Shown: positions 20,867 through 32,083 of the stretch, one piece after another
How positions within the stretch are numbered: the first letter of the stretch is position 1
How the letters are laid out: each line of letters starts with the position of its first letter
Assembly (NCBI RefSeq): GCF_042100115.1
Contig: NC_091272.1
Coordinates: forward strand, 5,394,001-5,458,000
Direction: 5' to 3'
Length of the DNA stretch: 64,000 nt
Source: Alternaria dauci
Lineage: Eukaryota > Ascomycota > Dothideomycetes > Pleosporales > Pleosporaceae
The notes under the pieces: generated by a model
Seen by the model: only the letters and a program-made list of their open reading frames with translations
Database searches by the model: none
Told to the model about the DNA's origin: nothing
Made by a program: the position numbers and the translations under genes

Positions 20867-21837
20867 ATGGCAGTCACCAAAGACAACCGAACACTCGCAA
20901 TACTCAATGCTGCTGCAAAAGGCAGTTATGGCGTCATGGCTGCAATCGCGTACGAAGCCACTGTAAACATCAATCACAATTCTGACTGTCTCCAGCTACA
21001 ACGTCGAGCACTTGACAGCTCTTGTCCGTGCGGCGGAGGCGAAGCGATCGCCCTTGATAATCCAACTCTTCCCATCGACCCTCAAACAACTGCCTCTTCT
21101 CGCTCACGCGGCCGCACACGCCGTCAAAACCGCAACAGTACCTCTGTCTTTGCACATCGACCACGCCCAGAATGTGGATCAAATCCGAGAGATCATCGCG
21201 ACGCTACCGGTCGACTCGGTCATGGTGGACATGTCGCATTACGATGAAGCCGAGAATCTAGAGAAGACGCGGATACTGACCAAGGAGTGTCATGACAAGG
21301 GCATTGCTGTCGAAGCAGAGAGTGGACGGATAGAGGGTGGCGAGGACGGTATTGCGGATACAGGAGATCTTGAAGGTATGCCTTGGACCGCAAAACATCA
21401 GTATATATTTCCCGCGGTTCTGACTTTGCATAGCACTTTTCACATCGCCTGAAGACGTCGACAACTTCATCAACGCCGGTATCGATATATTAGCGCCATC
21501 AATCGGAAACGTACACGGCGATTACGGCCCCACGGGTCCAAAGGAAGGACAACTACACTACGACCGCCTCGAGGCGATAGACAAGCAGATAAACAAGCGC
21601 GTACTGGTCGCATTACATGGCACCAATGACTTTCCCGCTGAAGTCATGCAAAGATGTATACGGTCCGGCGCGGTCAAGCTGAATGTCAACAAGCTCCTAC
21701 TTGAGGTGGGAAATGAAGTGTTGAGGAAGCATGCACCTACCACTTCTCTGGCGAAGTTGATCGACATGCAGATGGAGGTCATACAGGAGGAGACGGAGAG
21801 ATGGATGGACATCTGTGGCAGTAGCGGTAAAGCTTGA
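20867..21837 (+). CDS. Class II ketose-bisphosphate aldolase
   Basis: Exons 20867-20949, 20996-21375 and 21434-21837 give 288 residues, the usual length of the fructose/tagatose-bisphosphate aldolase family. Visible landmarks: start of the barrel (YGVMAAIAYNVEHLTALVRA), the zinc-binding LHIDHA near residues 78-83, VDSVMVDMSHYDEAENL in place of the common SLMIDGSHLPFEEN, the Glu-containing AVEAESGRIEGGEDG, the phosphate/zinc loop IGNVHGDYGPTGPK, LVALHGTND with the third metal His, and KLNVNKLL. Known: zinc-dependent, retro-aldol cleavage of ketose 1,6-bisphosphates or 1-phosphates in the cytosol. Central-glycolysis fungal class II aldolases are longer (about 360 residues), so this is a side-pathway enzyme. 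Inferred: last step of the neighbouring ketose or polyol catabolic block. Confidence 0.88.
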
Positions 21838-21943
21838 AAGTGGAGCACACCAGTACCACATAAACAGCATTGTACGATTCTAGGGACCGAATTTATGTTA
21901 CTTCCTGTATTGCACTGTACCGTGAGTGTGTGTGTGCATGCTG

Positions 21944-21966
21944 TAGATGCGTAACAATCGCATCTA
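21944..21966. repeat. Perfect hairpin, 8-bp stem
   Basis: The arms tagatgcg and cgcatcta are exact complements around a 7-base loop (taacaat). It lies about 105 bases after the aldolase stop. Confidence 0.6.
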
Positions 21967-22003
21967 TACTATGCTCGCCTTCAACTTACAGCATCGTGCA
22001 GTG

Positions 22004-22024
22004 CAGTATTGCGAAGCAATACTG
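22004..22024. repeat. Perfect hairpin with GCGAAGC core
   Basis: The arms cagtattgc and gcaatactg are exact complements around the triloop gaa; the central gcgaagc is a sequence known to form an exceptionally stable DNA mini-hairpin. A weaker outer pairing (tgcactg near 21911 with cagtgca near 22000) may nest both hairpins into one structure. Confidence 0.6.
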
Positions 22025-23182
22025 TAGAACATCCTAACTCATCCCACAGTATGACAATAACCCGTAGACAACTAGCTTCATACGCCGACCGCTGTACTCA
22101 TGTTATTATCGCTGAAAAATTGTAGTATACATATGTGGACAACCCACCATCGCGATTACCTACCTATGCGTTGTACCTTGTACGACAACGAAATCCAGCG
22201 CTTCTCAGCCAGCTCTGCAACTGCTTTGCAGTCTCCAACAGCAAATAACAAAAATATTTGTAATCTTTAGTAGTACTGTAGGCTGTTATACAACTTATGG
22301 AAGCACGTAAACCTTATCTTACACTTGTTGTAGCAGGCTGAACGGAGAGCTTCCTGGTCGGTAACCCGCGTATTTGGCGCTTGCGAGGGTGGGGTCAACC
22401 AATTTACCCCTCGCTAATATTCCCCACCACAGGATATCAATTTTGTTCTGTCTCATGTTCTGGCTAGCAAAGTTTTCACCACAACCACAGATCGACCTTG
22501 TTGCTCCTAGCGTACGGTGGGCCGTTTACTGTGCATTATGAGATTACCAATTCTTGAGATTGCATCGGTTTTGTAGTGTACGTCTTCCAACAGTTCACTT
22601 CTCTCTTGCCCCCGCTAATAACCATCTAGGTAGCGGTTATCACTCCGGATTCTGATTAGTAATCGAAATTTCCGGCAACCCCGGTTCGGTAAGGACAGCA
22701 CGTCTATCGTTCGATTCCAGTTACTAACAGAACTAGATTCCGGGCAAGACCTCTCTTTTTGCTCAGACTTCCATTTTTTGCTTTTGTGCGCACACAGGAT
22801 GCGTCACAACGTGCAGTTGTGTGCAGGCGGGCACGCGGCGCATATCTTGCCCGTATGTTGTGCAACAGTGATTTAGCACGAAGAACATCATCCTGACATG
22901 CAGCTCCCCACAAACAGAACCAGAGGTGTTCGCTAGGCATTTTGCTTGTAGACATCTAAGTACATACGCCTTCAACCCGACCACATACTTGCTAGGGTGT
23001 GCTCTCTAGTCTTGCGTACGAACTAACAAGACAAGCCTCTTTGTGGCGTAGATCAATTTCACAGGACATATTATTGGTATACATTGAAGTTCTAAGACGA
23101 TACGACATTCGTTCACTTCGGTCACTATAAACCTAATTCCGAAAGTGCAATTCGTCTTGAACTACTCCACTAAACAGACTGC

Positions 23183-25143
23183 CTATCCCCTTGGCTCATG
23201 TCGTTGTATTATGTCCTGAAGGTGGATTGTACTGTTGTTTCCTACTTCGTCTCTCCGGCCATTACGCGCTACCGTCGGGATCAAGACATCCATTTCCCAA
23301 CTCATCCGCTCATCTATCCGACTCCATCGTCTCTCCGACCATTCCACCTGCTTCTGGACATGCGTCGTCGCCTCATCAGCTAGCGCGTGGTCTTCGAAAA
23401 GGAATGCGAGTTCTTCCAACGTGCGACCGTAGGTTTCGGGGAACATGAAGTACTGCAGTTACTGCGTCAGTGAATGGAACACCTTGAAAGCAAGCATAAT
23501 GGGCAGGGCAGACCAGATGAGCAAATAAGGACATACAATGAAGACAATCTCAAATGCCAGCCACGCGCAGTACATGATAAGCCAACGACCTTGTATGCGT
23601 TGCAGCCCGATAGGGTTGAGGGTCGTTGTAGTGAAGACTGCTGTTCTGCTAAAGAACTGGAAAATGGTGATGCCTTTGGTACGTTGCGCAAAAGGGAACA
23701 GTTCGACTAGGAAGGCTGTGATGCGGTTAACATCTCTCTGAGTTGCCACCTTTTCGTCGCAACTTACTATACGTGAGCACATTATACCCAATGTTATAAC
23801 ATGCCTGATACAGAAAGATAATCGCAATTGTCAACCTCGCTGGCTCAATGCTCTTCGTAGCAGTGTAACGATGCACAGCGACTGTCCACCCAACATAGCA
23901 ACACAACAAGCTGGTCGCACAGACGAGATACATTTTTCTGCGCGGAAAGCGTCGGACCAACAGTGAAATGGAAACTGCAGTGAACAGGTTCCAGCTATTG
24001 AGTCCGACATTCACTTTCCCCACAAAGCCAGGATCGTCGTACCCAATCATGTCCAGTAGTTGGTTCAGATAGTAGCTCAGCAAGGTATTGCCGGACCACT
24101 GTGTGAAGAGACCAAGGAAAGAGCCAATAATGACGCGCTTGCGTAGACCGGGAACAGCAATCATCTCACGCCAGGAGCGCTTCGAGTGCTCGAGCTCAAT
24201 GCGAATCGTGTGTTCGATTTGTGCCATTTCGGCAGCGGCAAAGTGCGAAGAACTGTCGCCTTCTGCATGGTATGTGATCAGAGTGCGGTAGGCTTCTTCG
24301 TGGCGATCTTTAGAGATGAGGAAGCGGGGTGATTCAGGTATCATGCTGGTGATGTTAGTGGGATTGAGGTTAGGCGTGAATGAACAGGGTCATTACAAGA
24401 TGAAGACGATTTGGAGTAATGACGGAGCGGCTTGTAGAAGCGAGGGTATGCGCCAGGCCCAGTCGTCTTTGAGGCTCTGGGTGCCGTACGATACTCCTGC
24501 TGCTATGAGCGAGCCTACGAACCAGAGTGCATTGAAGAGAGAAGTCATGATCGGCCGCTCTTTTGGGTACGCAAGCTCACCCATCAAAGAGGAGCCAGCG
24601 ATGATGCAGAACGGTATGCCGAAACCGATGATGAATCTAGCGCCGATATACATGCCAGCTATAACAGTTAGTGTGACTCTCAAGCGTACGTTTCATCTCC
24701 TGCCCTACCGCTGATCGAGAAAGCCTGAACTAGAGCCCCAACAACCATAATCCAGGAGCCTAGAAAGATTGCCCATCGCCGACCAAACCTATCGTTCACA
24801 TACGGCACTAGTGGTAGAGCGCAGAGGGCACCGAGGTTGTATGCCGAGGAAATGATACCAAGAAGCACTCCTCGTGGTCTATTGAAGTCTAATTCGTTAG
24901 CAAGGCAAACCCGTAGGTGTGATCAAACTCACATGTTTGCCATGTCGGCGCAATCTGCACTGCGTTGATCATCTGCGAATCGAATCCAGAGGTCATCTCA
25001 ATACCAATACACGTCGGCAACAGGAGCGCATACAGCCTCCGCAGGTTTCTTTTCTTGTGCCACGGTATCTGGTCTTCTTCAACGATGCGCGTCAGTACTG
25101 GTTCTGCCTGCCTCGCAGCGGCGGCAGCGCCCATAGGCGCCAT
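23183..25143 (-). CDS. MFS sugar transporter, hexose/lactose type
   Basis: Six exons join in frame: 24933-25143, 24709-24888, 24397-24658, 23768-24345, 23537-23715 and 23183-23452 (559 residues). Family signatures: GFDSQMINAVQ in span 1, NDRFGRRWAIFLG after span 2, FIIGFGIPFCIIAGSSLMGE, ERPIMTSLFNALWFVGS, PESPRFLISKDRHEEA at the central loop, the span-7 segment LGLFTQWSGNTLLSYYLNQ, VELFPFAQRTKG and the C-terminal PETYGRTLEELAFLFED. These define the sugar porter family and place it near fungal lactose/hexose permeases with a YFNRPRG first loop. Acts in the plasma membrane as a proton symporter (known for relatives). Substrate unknown; closeness to the ketose/polyol block and the acyl-CoA carboxylase pair is suggestive only. 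Confidence 0.92.
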
Positions 25144-26177
25144 TCCTGGTTTCGTTCTTCAGATCGCAGCCTAGACTAGTGGTATGGTGGAGTATTGGAG
25201 ATGAACGAAGTAGTGGTGGCTGACACTGATGGGCGTCCGGGACGCGCGGGCGTACCCGTCAGTTCTATATACCCTGGGTTCGCGCTGCGCATCATAATTC
25301 GTATCATCAACTTGGATGCAAGTGAGACGATGTAAACAATTGGGCTGTGGTAAGCAGGCGACAGGGCGTGGTTGCATTGATCTTTGCCCCGCATGTTGGT
25401 AATATAAGACGTCTACCCGTGACGAATCAATACTCGCTCAGAACATGGTGATACAGTCGTAAAGTTTGTGCGCCACGCATCTCCAAACGTGTGTCGCTGA
25501 TCGGTATCTGCGTGGTTGCAGGATAAAGCATTCGGCTGCGTGATGTATGCCCAACAAAATAGAAAGTTTGAAGCTTCCAGCTCCTTGTAAGGTCAAGAGA
25601 CGCACCTCCACATCAGCCCTGTAGCCACCTTGCCGAATTGGGTATATCCGAATCGATATTATGCCAAGGGGGTATGCCACTAGTAGAGGCTTGATTTGCC
25701 GTGTCCAGCGATATTCTGAGTAGCCAGAATAACATCCACCGAACAAAGTCTCGGTACCGTGGCATTGGCACCAATAGAGTAGAAGATGCTGCGCCGCTGG
25801 GAAATAGACTGCAGTGGGGCTAAATGCCGCGTGCATTTTACACGCCAAACAGGGTGGCGTTCGATTTGTCCCTTGTGTGGCGTGGCATTAATAGAATAGA
25901 AAATGCTGCGCCGCTGGGAAACGAGACGCGGTGGGGCTGGATGTCGCGTGTGCAATAGGTCTAACGAAGTAAACTGCGGTGTAGGTAAGCAGTGGTCTTA
26001 CGACATACTTCAGGTAGGATTAATGGGTACAAAAATGGTGTCCTTGAGTCCGTAGTTGCACAAAACCAGCGTAGAAAAGCAGGTGTCAGAACATGTAGTA
26101 GTATAGACTAAAGACCGAACTGTATGCATTGAACGAGCCGCTCTACAAGCATCTAGGGTCAAGGTACCTTCGAGTGC
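25144..26177. other. Gene-free stretch with repeat
   Basis: About 1 kb between the sugar transporter start and the carboxyltransferase 3' end. Besides the imperfect duplication at 25758-25954 nothing coding is visible; short open frames on the minus strand only translate the repeat. Confidence 0.5.
25758..25954. repeat. Imperfect direct repeat, two 75-bp copies
   Basis: Copy 1 (25758-25835) and copy 2 (25881-25954) share cgtggcatt, aatagartagaaratgctgc (R marks G/A differences), gccgctgggaaa and ggtggggct-like blocks. Most differences are G/A or C/T transitions plus a short indel. Probably an old local duplication or a remnant of a repeat element. Confidence 0.65.
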
Positions 26178-28029
26178 CTAAGCAAAGGAAGGTTGCAACT
26201 TCCCTGCGATCCGCTCCTGAACCCGCTGTGGCAGTAAGCTCTCGTACATGTGACTCGTCCACTCACAGCAAATTCGTCGTGTGTATGCCGGGTCTATAAT
26301 CTCCTCGACACCAAACGCATTCGCTGTGCGGACCGGATTCATCAATCGTTGATACTCATTTTCCAAGTCTGCATAATGCTTGTCTCGCGCCTCTTTGCCT
26401 TGTTTTCTTTCAATCTCCTTGAGTTCGAACGAGTGCCCAACCTCAATGCCGCCCTCGAGCGGCAAGGAGCCCCACACGCCGGATGGCCAAGCAACGCGCA
26501 TACGTGGGTCGCGGCAGTCCAACATAATGCCCCCAGCTACGCCGTAGACGCGGCGCACAATGACGTTGAAGATGGGCATGGTTGTGCTGTAATAGGTTGC
26601 CGCGAGAGTGATACCGTGCCGCATCGTTGCAGTACGCTCTGCCACGGAACCTATTGCGTAGCCTGGAATGTCGACGAACTGAACAAGTGGAAGATTGAAA
26701 ATATCTAGGAACTTGAGCATGCGGGTAATCTTTTGCGACCCCAATGCATCCAACGCGCCAGCATTCTGTTCGCAGTTGAGAGACACGGTCCCGACTGGCT
26801 TGCCTGCAAAGCGTGCAAGGCCGACAATGGCTGTGGTACCCCAAAGAGCGCCGATTTCAAAGAACGAATCCTTGTCCACAACTTCAGTTATGATGGCGCG
26901 TGGGTTGTACATCCGATTCTTGGAACGCGGGATGATGGATCGGAGGCTCTCTGACATTCGGTCTACTGGATCAGAGCAGTCAATTACTGGAGGCAGCTTC
27001 GTACCACAGTCAGGCAGGTAGCTTAAGACTGTTCGTATCTGTTCGAAGCAGCCTGCCTCATCCGGCGCCAGATTATCGATAGTTCCGTTGGTACAATGCA
27101 CTGCGGGCCCACCAAGATCTGTGAAGGACAGACCCTCCTCGAATGTCGCGTTCTTGACCACATTAGGGCCAGCGTTGAACAAAGAGCCAATGTCGGCGGC
27201 CATGACAGAAAAGTGGCAGGCAACCACGCGAGCCGCTCCTAAGCCAATCGCCGGCCCGACCACTGCGCCTAGATTTGGTATACCCATGTTGAGTTGTTGT
27301 ACCACATGGGTGAAGGAAGGCATCAGCGGGAGGTAGGAGAAGCCTGTAGAGCGGATGGTGGTGACGGAGCCGCCGCCTGACGAGCCGTCGACGAGCTTAA
27401 CAATGGGTAGCTTCAGTGCGATAGCAAGCTTCTCCATGTATATCTGCAGTCGTCAGTAATCGTATCCTGACCGAGTCACAGCTAGCTCACCGTTTTCTCC
27501 ATGAGAGCGCCATCAGCGTGTCCGGCACGGATGGAGAAGTCGTCGGCTGTGAATACAATCTTTCGACCTCGTAGTCGCCCAAAGCCTGAGAGGCATCAAT
27601 ACAGTTCCATATTACCGTCTCTATGAGCATACCTTGCACGTTGTTCGAAGGCACATATTCCTCTGGCTCTTCCTTCACTAGCCCGAGCTGCTTCCACTTG
27701 ACCGTCCCGCTCAGGCTGCCGACTTCTTGAAAGCTACCAGGGTCGAGCAGCTGCTCAACTCTCTCCCGCACCCATAGCTTTCCTGCCTGTTTCTGTTTCT
27801 GGTAGCCCCTGTTGCTCGCGTCTGGCGTCGCGGCGATCTTGCGAAGTGTCGCAATTTGTCCGAGCACGTCTGAGTAGTCTGCGGGTGCCTCCGAGTCTGC
27901 GGCTTTGCGTCTTCGTCGCTTCGGTGTGTTTGGGGCGATGTGCGAGCTGAGTTGGGCGAGTCGGTCTTTGGCCGTCTCGGATGACGTCGACGCGTCTTTT
28001 GGCGCGGGGTTTTGGTCATCACCGGCCAT
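26178..28029 (-). CDS. Acyl-CoA carboxylase, carboxyltransferase subunit
   Basis: Exons 27633-28029, 27491-27585 and 26178-27443 give 585 residues. After a basic Ser/Pro-rich N-tail (KRRRRKAADSE) come ERVEQLLDPGSFQEVGSLSG, FTADDFSIRAGHADGALMEK, then the N-domain core (PIVKLVDGSSGGGS; NLGAVVGPAIGLGAARVVAC) and the C-domain (NPRAIITEVVDKDSFFEIG; KITRMLKFLDIFNLPLVQFV; DIPGYAIGSVAERTATMRHG; VYGVAGGIMLDCRDPRMRVA). Both crotonase-type halves are complete. Known: this subunit moves the carboxyl group from carboxybiotin to an acyl-CoA (methylcrotonyl-, propionyl- or acetyl-CoA). Its divergent partner 400 bases away encodes the biotin carboxylase and carrier. The FAGKPVGT and GVWGSLPLEGG loops differ from usual MCC-beta wording, so the acyl substrate is open. 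No clear mitochondrial presequence. Confidence 0.9.
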
Positions 28030-28430
28030 TGCGATGGTTATCACGCGTTAAAGTGCCTATCTTCAAGCTCCAGAGATGGAGCGACAGTGGAGTTATCACA
28101 TCGCGATGATTCGGACCAGGCCGGGACGGTCGTGGTAGAATGTTGGGGTAGGTCTGGTAGACCGAGGCATCTTCAACTTCTCCGCGTTTCCCTTTACTCA
28201 TCCCACTCCGCCGTCCATGTCGAATCGCATTTCCAACAAAGCCCTTACTACCAAGCTGGACCTAGGTAAAACATTCATGTATAGAAAGCCTCCTTGACGA
28301 CACACATCCTACTTCTGCCTGGTGTCGTTCAGCCACTCGCCCTTTCGACTCGTCTCGCAGACGTAAACCGACATCGAGCGACTCCACTGGACAACTATTA
28401 AATAGTCCATATCCTTGGTGGTGACTGAAC
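28030..28430. promoter_or_regulatory. Divergent promoter of the carboxylase pair
   Basis: 400 bases between the two divergent ATGs. A short perfect inverted repeat, ggtct-ggt-agacc, sits at 28151-28163. Co-regulation of the two subunits from this region is inferred from layout. Confidence 0.5.
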
Positions 28431-30554
28431 ATGACGCAACCACCGCGGAGACCCATAAAGCGACTCCTCATCGCCAATAGGTCAGTAGCGATCTTGAATC
28501 ATGAAAGCTAGGCTAATATCTATCTCGCAGAGGAGAAATAGCAACGCGTATCATCTCTTCAGCTCGTGAACTTGAAATTGAGACATATGCAATCTACGTA
28601 TCAGGCGACGATTCACACGCTGTACGAGCGAACCATGCCATCAAGCTACCATCAGCCTCAACCTTTATGAGCATTGATGGTCTTATCGACATCATCAAGC
28701 AACACGAAATCGATGCTGTGCATCCAGGGTATGGATTCCTGTCCGAGTCGGAAGACTTTTCGAAGAGAGCCTGGGAAGAAGCCGGTGCTGTAGTGGTCGG
28801 TCCCGGATGGGGTATCTTGAGCAGTACTGGAGACAAGCTCAAGGCGAGACAGCTTGCCGAACAATGTAGGACATGCGAGAGATTCAGCTTACGAGATTAC
28901 TAACTTCAGAACAGGCAATGTGCCCGTGTGTCCCGCTCTCCAGCAACCGACTAATAATGTCGAAGACGTCCAGAGCTTTGCATCACGAGTGGGTTTCCCT
29001 ATCATGGTCAAAGCAGTCGATGGAGGCGGCGGGCGAGGTATCCGCCTGATCCGCAGCAAAGACCAGCTCCCTACTTTGTTCAAAAGAGCAGTTGAAGAGA
29101 GCCCTTCTAAGCAGGTATTTGCTGAGAGAGCTGCAGTAGATGGTTTTCGACACATCGAGATCCAGATCATTGGAGACGGTAGCGGAAACGTAACGCATCT
29201 CTGGGAACGCGAGTGCAGCATTCAGAGACGATACCAAAAGGTCATTGAGCTGGCACCGAGTGTAGTGCCCGATCGCAAGCTGGTTGCGGAGGTGATTGAA
29301 GATGCGTTGAGAATGGCCAGACATGTTAGTACCACCGTCTGCCCTGAAGCTACTCCGCTAATCTATGTATAGACACAATACCTCTCACTTGGTACTTTTG
29401 AGTTTCTTGTGAACCCAGCAACCAAAGAGCACTACTTTCTCGAGGTCAATCCACGATTGCAGGTCGAGCACACAATAACTGAGTCCATTTCCATGACCGA
29501 CATCGTCAAAGCACAACTGCTACTCGCGCAAGGTGCTTCCCTGGACGAGTGTGGCCTACCAGCAGCCCAGCAAAGCCTAGAAGTCCCGCCCTCTGTGCAA
29601 TCCATCCAGCTGCGCATCACTGCAGAGAATGTTCAGAGCGACTGGTCACTGTCGATTGGCAAGATCACATCTTTCCAATTCCCTTCAGGCAACGGCATTA
29701 GGGTCGACACACACCTCATCAGTGGTCGACTTGCTGTGGTGTCGGCAGATTTCGACAGCCTGATCGCTAAGGTCATCGTGACAGCGTCATCGTGGAAAGA
29801 CGCGGTCCGTAAAGCGCAGAGGGCCTTGAATGATACGCGCATCGCAGGAGTCAAGACAAATCTCGACATGCTGAAAGCCATCGTCGCACACTCGGATTTT
29901 CTAGATGGTCAATGTGATACACAATGGCTAGAAAGCAAGCAAGAAGAACTGCTTCGATCAAGCCAACGCATCGCTGAAGCCCGCCCCCATGCTCTTGACT
30001 CTGAAATCGCGACATCCTCTTCAACTGCATCAGTCTCGACAGCCAACACTCTGTTCCGAAAAGGCGACGCATGGTCCATAGCCATATCTTCCCCCACCGC
30101 CCACGCAAACGAGAAGCCACCGCCCCATCACCTCGAGCTGACACGCGTCCTACGAAACGATTTCCCAACCTCACTAAGTGCGGAACTGCTCTTCACATCG
30201 CCTCCTAGCACTTCCTCGGCCACTCCTCAAACAACACCATATACCATAACCCTCTCCTCAACATCCGCCAGCGCTTCAGCAGCCACGTCGCATCATCGAC
30301 GTGGCAACCCGTCTGATCCATCGCATATCAGTATCCCGTTCCCTGGGAAGCTCGTCGAGGTCCTGATCGACGAGGGAGACGTAGTAAAAGAAGGAGACGT
30401 AATCTGCGTAGTGCAGCAGATGAAGATGGAGCTCGAAGTACGTAGTCCACGGAGCGGCCGAGTAACATGGGTCACGGAAGCAGAAGATGGGGAAGATGTT
30501 GCGGAAGGCATGTTAGCTGCTGTTATCGAGACTACGCAAGAGAACCGTCTCTGA
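28431..30554 (+). CDS. Acyl-CoA carboxylase, biotin carboxylase plus carrier
   Basis: Exons 28431-28480, 28531-28865, 28915-29324 and 29373-30554 give 658 residues. Order: biotin carboxylase N-domain (KRLLIANRGEIATRIISSAR; HPGYGFLSESEDF), ATP-grasp (VKAVDGGGGRGIRLI; ERECSIQRRYQKVIELAPS; HYFLEVNPRLQVEHTITES), C-domain (RITAENVQSDW; GIRVDTHLISG; DSLIAKVIVTA), a poorly conserved Ser/Thr-rich linker, and a C-terminal biotinyl domain (PFPGKLVEVLIDEGDVVKEG; VVQQMKMELEV) with the biotin Lys near residue 616. The usual EAMKM is QQMKM here. Length is short of MCC-alpha (about 710) because the BT region is reduced. Known: ATP-dependent carboxylation of biotin. Paired with the divergent carboxyltransferase; together they form a complete heteromeric carboxylase. 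Ends 61 bases from the stop of the convergent Ohr gene. Confidence 0.92.
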
Positions 30555-30615
30555 ACAGCGTTATTAATACATTCTTTACAGTATCTCGACGCAATTGTAT
30601 CATGTCGTGAGTTTT

Positions 30616-31256
30616 TTACATGGTCTCGCACCGGACAGTGGTGTACACGTTATCCTTGGTCGCCCTGCTGTACGGGCAAACCTGCCTCGCCTTGTACACA
30701 ACCTTCTCCAGGTCCTCCTTCGCTAGTCCGCGAACCTTGACGAGGAGCTGGACGCGCAGTCCCATGTCTAGGTCCTTCATGCTGCCAACAAGCTCTACGG
30801 TCGATTCGACAATGGAATCTTCAGTCTTGGTGGGCATTTTTACGCCGAGGGTGGGTGCAACGGCGTTCATCGCGGATTGGACTTGATTCACGTCAGTCAG
30901 GTTGCTCAAAACGAACAGGGGACAAAGACGTACAGCATGCACCGTAGCCAGCTGCGAAGAGCTCCTCTGGGTTCGTCTTTCCAGCGTCTCCGGCGCCGCC
31001 AAGGGCTTTGGCCATTGTCAGGTCGATCTTGAGGTTCTCGCCGTCGACATGTCTGAAAACGCGTCAGCAGGATGTTCTGTATATGAATGTATTGTTCAGC
31101 ATACCCTGTCCTTGCGCCAACAACGTGAGCCTTTGTAGTGTAAAGGCTCGGTGCTGTCTCGGTGTTTAGGAAGCGACGACAGGGTGCCGCCATGGCATTC
31201 CGCTGCGAGACGCGGACAGCCTGGCGGAGCATTGGTGTAAAGGTTCGGCTAGCCAT
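30616..31256 (-). CDS. OsmC/Ohr family peroxidase, probably mitochondrial
   Basis: Exons 31105-31256, 30934-31052 and 30616-30881 give 178 residues. The first 30 residues are basic and hydroxylated without acids (MASRTFTPMLRQAVRVSQRN), a good mitochondrial targeting signal. The Ohr fold signatures follow: GENLKIDLTMAKALGG, TNPEELFAAGYGACFQSAM with the peroxidatic Cys (about residue 90), and QVCPYSRAT with the resolving Cys (about 159). Known: Ohr proteins use this Cys pair to reduce organic hydroperoxides with lipoyl- or thiol-based reductants. The gene is tail-to-tail with the biotin carboxylase gene. Confidence 0.92.
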
Positions 31257-32083
31257 TGTATAGAGAGCTATTGATGGGGAGTTGAGATATCGTAGAAATT
31301 GAGCTTGAAAGTAAAGGTCAATGGCAGTGATATGTTTGAAGCGACAAGAGCTCAATCACATTCCTCGCACAAGCTCTGTCAAAAGAAAACTGGAGCTATG
31401 ACAGCTGTGACGTCCTCGCGGCCAAATTCACGGCTACCATAGTCATGACGTTTGCATCCAGCCAACATGGTGGATTCTAGCGCAAGGAACTCCCGCCGCT
31501 AGAGAAGCGAGATCTGGGGAAATCGCATCTCGATCTTATGCCCATGCCATATGAGGGGAAAATCAAGCATTCTACCTAGCAACTACAGGGGATCGTTCGG
31601 TCGTTCTCTTGTATGGCAGGGAATACACCACTACAAAACCTTGTTGCAAACAAGCACACGCCTTCACGTTTGGATGACTAAAACATTCACGGCTTGGGAA
31701 TTTCTCATCTTCAACTTTGCGTCGTCCCTTCACGTAAGCGCACCTCAATAGTCCGTTAGCAGGGAATCTGCCGTGCGTAAGAAACAAAGTCAGGTATATG
31801 AGCTTACACTAATATATTCCAAGCTCCCCACACGACGACCCATCGTCCAAAACGACACCTTTTTATAATACAGTCGCGAGAATATATCCTATGCTAACAA
31901 TACCCATGATTCTCATACGTTCCCCATTTGAACTATCAAGACGAACAAGAAGACGCCGATGCATGCCGATTACTTTTGCCAGACTCGAAATGATTCAGAA
32001 GCTTCGCTCTCGCATTTGCACTGATTTCGCTCAAAACCTCTGTAGAGAGCACATTAACAACGTACTCTGGACGAGTAGTAGGG
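31257..32083. other. Gene-free stretch
   Basis: About 830 bases between the Ohr start and the 3' end of the Mam3-like gene. No coding or RNA feature recognised. Confidence 0.5.

Larger units (their letters stand above)
21838..23182. other. Gene-free stretch with hairpins
   Basis: 1.35 kb between the aldolase stop and the 3' end of the sugar transporter. It holds two strong hairpins at 21944-21966 and 22004-22024, described separately, and a stretch (22320-22720) with short inverted gg/cc blocks that might be a decayed element. No gene seen. Confidence 0.5.

Noticed and set aside
22700..22735. gttcgattcc, a perfect Pol III B-box core
   Set aside because: No T-stem, A-box or cloverleaf around it; probably chance or an old SINE fragment.
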